NCBI GenBank assembly: GCA_002451755.1 | Contig: DKDF01000077.1 | Location: 27,797 to 33,629 of the forward strand | Reading direction: 5' to 3' | Length of the DNA stretch: 5,833 nt | DNA from: Ruminococcaceae bacterium UBA6855 | Lineage (GTDB): Bacteria > Bacillota > Clostridia > Oscillospirales > Acutalibacteraceae | Shown here: in pieces, positions 1-4,101 of the stretch | Layout: the number at the start of each line of letters is the position of its first letter | Numbering within the stretch: the stretch's first letter is position 1 | The notes under the pieces: generated by a model | Seen by the model: only the letters and a program-made list of their open reading frames with translations | Database searches by the model: none | Told to the model about the DNA's origin: nothing | Position numbers and translations under genes: made by a program

Positions 1-501
1 GTCGAGCATGCTGACCTTGAAGTCGTGCTTCTCGCCCCAGTGCTGATACATACGAACGAGCATCTGCGTCCAGTCCTGAGCCTCGGTTCCGCCCGCGCCC
101 GCGTGGAAAGTCAGCAGCGCGTTCTTCGCGTCGTATTCGCCGTTCAAGAGCGTGCTGAGGGTCTGCTTCTCGAGCTCGTCCTCAAATTTTGTAACGCCCT
201 CGCGGCACTCGTCGAACATGGAGAGATCCTCCTCCTCGTCGGCGAGCTCTATAAGAGTCATCGTGTCGTCAAAAGCGGTCTCAAGCGAAGTATAAGCCGC
301 GACCTTATTTTTGAGCTGGCTTATTCTCTGGAGCACCTTCTGCGAATTTTCGATATCGCCCCAGAACTCCTCTGCGGCGGTCTGCTCCTCAAGCTTCGCA
401 ATCTCTTCTTTTAACGCGTCGAGACCGAGAGCCTCGCGCAGCTCGGAGAGCTTCTGTTTATTATCGTTGAGCTCAAGTCTCAACTCTTCAAATTGCAGCA
501 T
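1..501 (-). CDS. prfB: Peptide chain release factor 2 (RF2), N-terminal part, cut by window edge
   Basis: RF2 recognises UGA and UAA stop codons on the ribosome and triggers release of the finished protein. The visible 167 residues start MLQFEELRLE and hold the helical, acidic N-terminal domain (about residues 5-115), then the start of the core domain with HAGAGGTEAQDW at 133-144, a strongly conserved RF2 signature. The stop-recognition SPF-type motif and the GGQ peptidyl-hydrolysis motif would lie beyond position 1. The ATG at 499-501 is chosen because GAGG lies 7 bases upstream and because the N-terminus matches RF2 in length. Many bacteria regulate prfB by a programmed +1 frameshift at an in-frame UGA near codon 25. 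Here the equivalent place (L26-D27, CTC GAC) reads straight through with no stop, so this gene lacks that autoregulation. The identification is secure; only the 5' end is present. Confidence 0.96.
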   Translation of the reverse strand, partial: MLQFEELRLELNDNKQKLSELREALGLDALKEEIAKLEEQTAAEEFWGDIENSQKVLQRISQLKNKVAAYTSLETAFDDTMTLIELADEEEDLSMFDECREGVTKFEDELEKQTLSTLLNGEYDAKNALLTFHAGAGGTEAQDWTQMLVRMYQHWGEKHDFKVSMLD

Positions 502-544
502 ACAAAAACCTCGTTATCAAAAAAGTTAATTTTATACACATAAC

Positions 545-573
545 ATTATACAAAAAGCAGCACGCAAAGTAAA
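545..573 (-). promoter_or_regulatory. Likely sigma-A promoter of prfB
   Basis: On the minus strand a perfect -10 TATAAT (545-550) is preceded by 17 bases and a -35 TTTACT (568-573, 4 of 6 consensus). Transcription would start near 538, giving a leader of about 37 bases before the prfB ATG at 501. It faces away from the XRE gene, making this a divergent intergenic region. Confidence 0.7.
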
Positions 574-626
574 GCAAAAATTGATATGACGCGCAAAACA
601 GAATATTTTGCCGCCTGCCAAAAGTA

Positions 627-656
627 TTGACTCGCCGCAAAATTATATTCTATAAT
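627..656 (+). promoter_or_regulatory. Strong plus-strand sigma-A-type promoter, distal to the XRE gene
   Basis: TTGACT (627-632, 5 of 6) and TATAAT (651-656, 6 of 6) are separated by 18 bases, with an A/T-rich spacer. Transcription would begin near 663. The only downstream plus-strand gene is the XRE-membrane protein at 799, so this is read as its distal promoter; it could also drive a short untranslated RNA. Confidence 0.6.
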
Positions 657-749
657 ATGTTTGCAATAATTTTGCGAAACACAGAGAGCTTTTTTACCCC
701 TCAACCGGCGGTAAATTGCCCCAGAAACGGCGACTTGACTGACGCTCCC

Positions 750-778
750 GTGACAAATACGGCGGGCGGTGCTATGAT
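750..778 (+). promoter_or_regulatory. Proximal promoter of the XRE gene, extended -10
   Basis: GTGACA (750-755, 5 of 6) and TATGAT (773-778, 5 of 6) are 17 bases apart, with a TG at 770-771 that makes an extended -10. The start would fall near 785, directly before the GGAGG at 786-790, giving a very short leader. The CCGT/ACGG inverted repeat straddling the -35 could be a binding site, for example for autoregulation by the encoded XRE protein (inference). Confidence 0.6.
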
Positions 779-798
779 ACGCAGCGGAGGTGATCGAA

Positions 799-1806
799 AT
801 GGTCAACAAATCAACATTCGGTCAGTTTTTGCGTCAAAAGCGAAACGAAAAGGGGATGACCCAAAAGGAGCTCGCAGAAAAACTTTTTCTCAGCGAATCC
901 GCAATATCAAAATGGGAGAAGGGCAAAAGCTACCCCGACATAACGATGATACCCGATATCTGTTCGGTGCTCGACATTTCGGAGCATGAGCTGATAAGCG
1001 GCGCGAACGACACGGAGTATCACGAGATGAAACGGGATGCGCGCATATTCAGGAAGCTGACCGGGACATTCTTCTGGGGCTTCACGGGCGCGTATGCGCT
1101 GGCGCTTATTGTATGTTTCATATGCGACCTCGCAGTGAATCACAGATTCACTTTCTTCCCCGTGGTTTTCGGCAGTCTCTTGACGGCGTTTTCGTTCGTC
1201 CCGACATTCACGCGCTTTACCGAAAAGCATAAGCTCGCAGTGTTCTCGGGCTCGACCTATCTTTCGCTCGTCCTGCTCTTTGTCATCTGCTGCGCAAAGT
1301 ACGGACAGAACTGGTTCGGCTCGGCGGCGCTCGGCACTCTGCTCGGCTATATCGCGATATTTGCTCCGTTCTTACTTAAACGATATATGCCAGCAAAGGG
1401 GGGCAGATTTATCCCCGCGATATATTTCGCCCTGTTCTTCGCCTGCCTTGCCCTGCTCATTTGGGCGGTAAGAATAACTGCTGTGTTCAATTTTTCAGGC
1501 GCTCTGCTCGTCGTGCTCTATTCATTTATTCCGTTCGCTGTGACTGCCGTCATGCATATTATCTGCAAGCACCCGCTGATAAACGCCTCGGTCGATGTCC
1601 TCGCGTTCGGCTCGGTTATATATGCTCTGCCGCGTTTTCTCACTGCCGTGTTCGGCAGTGCAGAGGGCGCGAACTACGCCGTGAACTTCGCCGACTGGGC
1701 GCATTTCGCAAACGGCAATGTATATCTGCTCATTTTAATATCCACGCTCGCGATTTCAATATCGTTGCTCGCGGCAGGTATTGCAAAACTGCGCCGCGCG
1801 CGTTGA
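799..1806 (+). CDS. XRE-family helix-turn-helix protein fused to a multi-span membrane domain
   Basis: This 335-residue protein starts with a Cro/CI-type helix-turn-helix (about residues 7-61), including TQKELAEKLFLSESAISKWE and the trailing PDITMIPDICSVLDIS typical of clostridial XRE regulators. A charged linker (about 70-88) is followed by roughly eight hydrophobic segments, near 89-113, 117-137, 146-167, 172-193, 203-230, 232-256, 264-285 and 308-328, with a basic tail RRAR. An even number of spans would keep the DNA-binding head in the cytoplasm. The ATG at 799 is chosen because GGAGG (786-790) sits 8 bases before it; the in-frame GTG at 790 overlaps this Shine-Dalgarno. Such fusions are common in Firmicutes and are thought to be membrane-tethered regulators, but signal and targets are unknown. 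It may control itself or the membrane-protein gene that follows (inference from adjacency). Confidence 0.85.
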   Translation: MVNKSTFGQFLRQKRNEKGMTQKELAEKLFLSESAISKWEKGKSYPDITMIPDICSVLDISEHELISGANDTEYHEMKRDARIFRKLTGTFFWGFTGAYALALIVCFICDLAVNHRFTFFPVVFGSLLTAFSFVPTFTRFTEKHKLAVFSGSTYLSLVLLFVICCAKYGQNWFGSAALGTLLGYIAIFAPFLLKRYMPAKGGRFIPAIYFALFFACLALLIWAVRITAVFNFSGALLVVLYSFIPFAVTAVMHIICKHPLINASVDVLAFGSVIYALPRFLTAVFGSAEGANYAVNFADWAHFANGNVYLLILISTLAISISLLAAGIAKLRRAR

Positions 1807-1831
1807 CACATGGCATATTATGTAATATAAT
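1803..1831 (+). promoter_or_regulatory. Perfect consensus sigma-A promoter overlapping the XRE stop codon
   Basis: TTGACA (1803-1808) and TATAAT (1826-1831) match consensus at all 12 positions with the ideal 17-base spacer. The TGA stop of the XRE gene (1804-1806) lies inside the -35 box. Transcription should begin near 1838 and enter the leader that ends in the terminator at 1879-1909. A promoter this strong followed at once by a terminator suggests that output is set by attenuation rather than initiation. Confidence 0.85.
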
Positions 1832-1836
1832 ATACC

Positions 1837-1909
1837 AAAATCGTGTGGATTTTTCCGAACCTGACGGGTTTATTTTTCGCCATGCACCTTTTCGGTGCGT
1901 GGCTTTTTT
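1837..1909 (+). ncRNA. Candidate attenuated 5' leader (riboswitch-like) or short terminated RNA
   Basis: The roughly 70-base RNA expected from the consensus promoter folds into three units: hairpin AAAATC (1837-1842) / GATTTT (1848-1853) with loop GTGTG; a small hairpin AACC (1858-1861) / GGTT (1867-1870) with loop TGACG; and the intrinsic terminator (1879-1909). The segment GTGTGG (1843-1848) can pair with CCATGC (1880-1885) in the terminator 5' arm, counting two G-U pairs, so an alternative antiterminator is conceivable. The CCG and ACGG-containing middle is reminiscent of short guanidine-sensing leaders, whose classes I and II carry ACGR motifs, but I cannot confirm a match. It could instead be a stable small RNA, or simply the end of read-through transcripts from the XRE gene. 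Confidence 0.5.
1879..1909 (+). terminator. Intrinsic terminator just upstream of the DUF6198-like gene
   Basis: GCCATGCACC (1879-1888), loop TTTTC (1889-1893) and GGTGCGTGGC (1894-1903) form a 10-pair stem with a single G-U pair, followed directly by six T (1904-1909). This is a textbook Rho-independent terminator on the plus strand. It ends 19 bases before the likely TTG start of the next gene. Confidence 0.88.
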
Positions 1910-1928
1910 GATGAAAAGAGGGGTTATT

Positions 1929-2633
1929 TTGCAAAACAAAAAGCTGAAAATTCCGAGCGAGGTCGTTTATATCCTCGCCGTCGCCCTGCTCTCGCTCGCG
2001 GTCGCAATGCTCACGGCGGCAAATTTCGGCGTGTCAATGATAGTCGCGCCGGCATATCTTCTGAGCCTGAAGGTTGAAATACTCACCTTCGGTCAGGCGG
2101 AATATGTCATTCAGGCGGGGCTGTTTATTATCTTCTGCATCGTCATGCGCGGATTCAGGGCGGTGTATCTCTCGTCGTTCGTGACCTGCCTTATCTACGG
2201 CGCGGCACTCGATCTCTGGCGGTGCATTCCGTTCTTTAATCCTAATGTCACACCGCCCGGGAGCATGTCCATGCCGATAAGAATACTTCTTTTCGTTCTC
2301 GGCGTGCTGCTGACTTCGTTCTCGGTCGCGATGTTTTACAAAACCTATCTCTATCCGCAGGTCTACGACTTCTTCGTCAAGGGCGTCAGCGGAAAGTTCG
2401 GCATAAAGCTGTCGCGCTTCAAGACCTGCTTCGATTTATCCTGCCTCGCGGTGGCGGCGATAATGTCGCTTGCGTTTTTCAGGCGCTTTGAGGGCATCGG
2501 TTGGGGCACGCTCGTTATCGCCCCGATAAACGGCACGATAATCGGATTTTTCTGCCGCCTGTTTGATAAATATTTCGACTTCCCGCCGCTGTTCAAAAAA
2601 TTCGCCGCTCATTTTGAACTCGGGAAAAAGTGA
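1929..2633 (+). CDS. YczE/DUF6198-like integral membrane protein
   Basis: The 234-residue product has about six membrane segments: near residues 11-32, 52-68, 75-93, 110-131, 160-178 and 186-206. Two features match my memory of the YczE/DUF6198 (YitT-like) group of uncharacterised membrane proteins: NFGVSMIVAPAYLLS after the first span and the glycine-rich GIGWGTLVIAPINGTIIGFF near the end. Function is unknown; a transport role is possible but unproved. Start choice: TTG at 1929 has GAGG (1918-1921) 7 bases upstream, whereas the in-frame ATG at 1911 (six codons earlier) has no ribosome site and abuts the terminator T-run. The reading frame stays open back to 1461, but that part overlaps the XRE gene and is not membrane-like. 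Expression appears to depend on read-through of the terminator at 1879-1909. Confidence 0.75.
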   Translation: MQNKKLKIPSEVVYILAVALLSLAVAMLTAANFGVSMIVAPAYLLSLKVEILTFGQAEYVIQAGLFIIFCIVMRGFRAVYLSSFVTCLIYGAALDLWRCIPFFNPNVTPPGSMSMPIRILLFVLGVLLTSFSVAMFYKTYLYPQVYDFFVKGVSGKFGIKLSRFKTCFDLSCLAVAAIMSLAFFRRFEGIGWGTLVIAPINGTIIGFFCRLFDKYFDFPPLFKKFAAHFELGKK

Positions 2634-2640
2634 TGCAAAA

Positions 2641-2655
2641 GCTCTCCGAGAGAGC
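2641..2655. terminator. Weak hairpin after the DUF6198-like gene
   Basis: GCTCTC (2641-2646) and GAGAGC (2650-2655) pair around a three-base loop CGA, eight bases after the TGA. On the plus strand no T-run follows closely, so termination would be inefficient; on the minus strand four T follow. It is the only termination-like structure seen before the next promoter. Confidence 0.3.
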
Positions 2656-2682
2656 CGTTCACAAAAAGTTTTAAAAATCATC

Positions 2683-2715
2683 CCTTGACTTAAAGTCGGC
2701 TTCAAGGTGTATTAT
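2683..2715 (+). promoter_or_regulatory. MerR-type promoter and operator of the aldo/keto reductase
   Basis: TTGACT (2685-2690) and TATTAT (2710-2715) are 19 bases apart, two more than ideal, which is characteristic of promoters activated by MerR-family regulators through DNA distortion. The spacer region carries an imperfect palindrome CTTAAAGTC/GGCTTCAAG (2689-2706) with 7 of 9 symmetric positions; a wider CCTTGA/TCAAGG repeat (2683-2688/2702-2707) is also present. The arrangement closely parallels ZntR- and AdhR-type operators. No MerR gene lies within the window, so the regulator is inferred. Transcription would start near 2722, with a leader of about 74 bases that contains a GCGCG (2757-2761) / CGCGC (2767-2771) hairpin. 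Confidence 0.7.
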
Positions 2716-2748
2716 ATAAAAGAGCAAAAATCAGCAGCGAATCACAGC

Positions 2749-2799
2749 ATGGATAGGCGCGGACAACGCGCGATAAAGCAAGGAGGAAATATACAATGA
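2749..2799 (+). CDS. Possible 16-codon upstream ORF overlapping the reductase start
   Basis: An ATG at 2749 opens a 16-residue frame (MDRRGQRAIKQGGNIQ) whose TGA (2797-2799) overlaps the ATG of the reductase as ATGA. Such overlaps can couple translation. However, no Shine-Dalgarno precedes this ATG, and the reductase has its own strong AGGAGG, so the frame may be fortuitous. Confidence 0.15.
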   Translation: MDRRGQRAIKQGGNIQ

Positions 2800-3923
2800 A
2801 CACATTCCCTGAGGTAAAGAAAAAGTTCGGCTTCGGCTGCATGAGACTGCCCATGGACGGCGAAAAGGTCGACTACGCCGAGTTCACGAAGATGGTCGAC
2901 GAGTTCATGGCGCAGGGCTTTAACTATTTCGACACCGCGCGCGTCTATCTCGGCGGCCAGAGCGAGACCGCCATTCGCGACTGCGTTGTGAAGCGCTATC
3001 CCCGCGAGAGTTTCATCCTGACCGACAAGCTTTCCGGCGCGCTGTTCAACAGCGAGGAGGAAGTCCGTCCGCTGTTCGAAAAACAGCTTGAGAGCTGCGG
3101 AGTCGATTATTTTGACTTCTATCTCATGCACGCGCAGACCAAGACGATATTTGAAAAATACAAGAAGTGCCGCGCATATGAACAGGCGTTCGAGCTGAAA
3201 AAAGAGGGCAAGATAAAGCACGTCGGTCTTTCATTCCACGACACCGCTGATGTCCTCGACGAGATACTCAACGAATACCCGGATGTTGAGGCAGTTCAGA
3301 TCCAGCTCAACTACATTGACTTCGACGATCCCGCAGTTCAGGCGCGCCTCTGCTACGAGGTCTGCTGCAAGCACAACAAGCCCGTTATAGTCATGGAACC
3401 CGTCAAGGGCGGCAGCCTTGTCAATCTTCCCGAGCAGGGCAAGGCTATCCTCGATGAGCTCCACGGCGGCAGCACCGCGAGCTATGCTATCCGCTTTGCC
3501 GCAGGATTTGACAACATATTCATGGTGCTCTCCGGCATGAGCGACATGGCGCAGATGAACGACAACCTGTCATACATGAAGGACTTCAAGCCCCTCAACG
3601 AGGAGGAGAAGCAGGCGATAGCCAAGGTCTGCGATGTTATCCGCTCGACCCATCTCATTCCCTGCACTGCGTGCCGCTACTGCACGGACGGATGTCCGAA
3701 GCACATCCTTATCCCCGATCTGTTCTCGTGCATGAACGCAAAGCAGCTCTACCGCGACTGGAACTCGGATTATTATTATAACGAGGTCTACACAAAGAAC
3801 CACGGCAAGGCGTCCGACTGCATCGGATGCGGGAAATGCGAAAAATCATGTCCCCAGCACCTGCCCATCCGCGAACTGCTCAAAGAAACAGCAAAGACTT
3901 TTGAGAGCGGAGAGGCAGACTAA
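2796..3923 (+). CDS. Aldo/keto reductase with C-terminal 4Fe-4S ferredoxin-like motifs
   Basis: The 375-residue protein belongs to the group of predicted aldo/keto reductases that carry iron-sulfur motifs (COG1453 type). The barrel spans about residues 9-265. Members of the superfamily reduce aldehydes and ketones with NAD(P)H using an Asp-Tyr-Lys-His tetrad, seen here as D46 (YFDTA), Y51, K78 (TDK) and H112 (LMH). The C-terminal part has two cysteine groups, C290-C293-C296-C300-P and C342-C345-C348-C352-P, each with CxxCxxCxxxCP spacing for a [4Fe-4S] cluster. The clusters suggest electron exchange with ferredoxin or a flavoprotein, as in anaerobic redox metabolism (inference); the substrate cannot be read from sequence. 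No signal peptide is visible, so it is cytoplasmic. AGGAGG at 2781-2786, 9 bases before the ATG, fixes the start. It has its own MerR-type promoter and terminator, so it is monocistronic. Confidence 0.93.
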   Translation: MNTFPEVKKKFGFGCMRLPMDGEKVDYAEFTKMVDEFMAQGFNYFDTARVYLGGQSETAIRDCVVKRYPRESFILTDKLSGALFNSEEEVRPLFEKQLESCGVDYFDFYLMHAQTKTIFEKYKKCRAYEQAFELKKEGKIKHVGLSFHDTADVLDEILNEYPDVEAVQIQLNYIDFDDPAVQARLCYEVCCKHNKPVIVMEPVKGGSLVNLPEQGKAILDELHGGSTASYAIRFAAGFDNIFMVLSGMSDMAQMNDNLSYMKDFKPLNEEEKQAIAKVCDVIRSTHLIPCTACRYCTDGCPKHILIPDLFSCMNAKQLYRDWNSDYYYNEVYTKNHGKASDCIGCGKCEKSCPQHLPIRELLKETAKTFESGEAD

Positions 3924-3948
3924 ATTCGCTCAATTATATAAAAACAAG

Positions 3949-3985
3949 ACCGACCGCCACGGGAAACCACTGCGGTCGGTTTTTT
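3949..3985 (+). terminator. Intrinsic terminator of the aldo/keto reductase
   Basis: ACCGACCGC (3949-3957) and GCGGTCGGT (3972-3980) form a perfect nine-pair stem around a 14-base loop, followed by T3980-T3985. It lies 26 bases after the stop codon. The complementary strand also has a T-rich tail (CTTGTTTTTATA), so it may stop transcripts from both directions. Confidence 0.9.
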
Positions 3986-4033
3986 ATGCTTTTGGGTAAC
4001 AAGTTTTGATTTGTGCCGGAATCTCCAAACAAC

Positions 4034-4066
4034 AACCCCACCTAACGGCAAACCGCAGGTGGGGTT
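4034..4066 (-). terminator. Strong hairpin, likely terminator of the GH30 gene
   Basis: AACCCCACCT (4034-4043) and AGGTGGGGTT (4057-4066) form a perfect 10-pair stem, with a nested CGG/CCG pairing around CAAA in the loop. Read in the direction of the GH30 gene the stem is followed by TTGTTGTTTGG, an imperfect T-tract. It is placed about 36 bases past the GH30 stop. Confidence 0.65.
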
Positions 4067-4071
4067 TCTGT

Positions 4072-4094
4072 CAGCACTCCGCAGGGGAGTGCTG
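4072..4094. repeat. Nine-pair hairpin just after the GH30 stop codon
   Basis: CAGCACTCC (4072-4080) and GGAGTGCTG (4086-4094) pair perfectly around loop GCAGG. No T-run follows on either strand, so alone it is not an intrinsic terminator. It lies 7 bases past the GH30 stop and could protect the 3' end of that mRNA or act jointly with the hairpin at 4034-4066. Confidence 0.6.
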
Positions 4095-4101
4095 TGTATC
4101 A

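Larger units (their letters stand above)
502..798. other. Divergent intergenic region between prfB and the XRE gene
   Basis: These 297 bases hold no convincing gene. They contain the minus-strand prfB promoter and two plus-strand promoters, at 627-656 and 750-778. The upstream plus promoter would give a leader of about 136 bases, in which a six-pair stem TTTACC (693-698) / GGTAAA (710-715) and a short inverted repeat CCGT (748-751) / ACGG (759-762) can be drawn. The latter overlaps the -35 of the downstream promoter and could be an operator. I do not recognise a known riboswitch here. Open frames on both strands in this stretch lack ribosome binding sites and protein-like composition. Confidence 0.55.

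Noticed and set aside
25..529. Plus-strand open frames across the prfB region (25-414 and 311-529)
   Set aside because: They are antisense to a clearly recognisable RF2 coding frame, have no ribosome binding site, and show no family resemblance.
546..989. Frames at 546-809 (minus) and 627-989 (plus) as small genes
   Set aside because: The first covers both promoters and has no ribosome site; the second starts at the -35 box and runs out of frame into the XRE gene.
1461..1910. N-terminal 150-codon extension of the DUF6198-like frame back to 1461
   Set aside because: It overlaps the XRE gene in another frame, is cysteine- and arginine-rich unlike a membrane protein, and crosses the promoter and terminator at 1803-1909. 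The start at 1929 (or 1911) fits the protein family.
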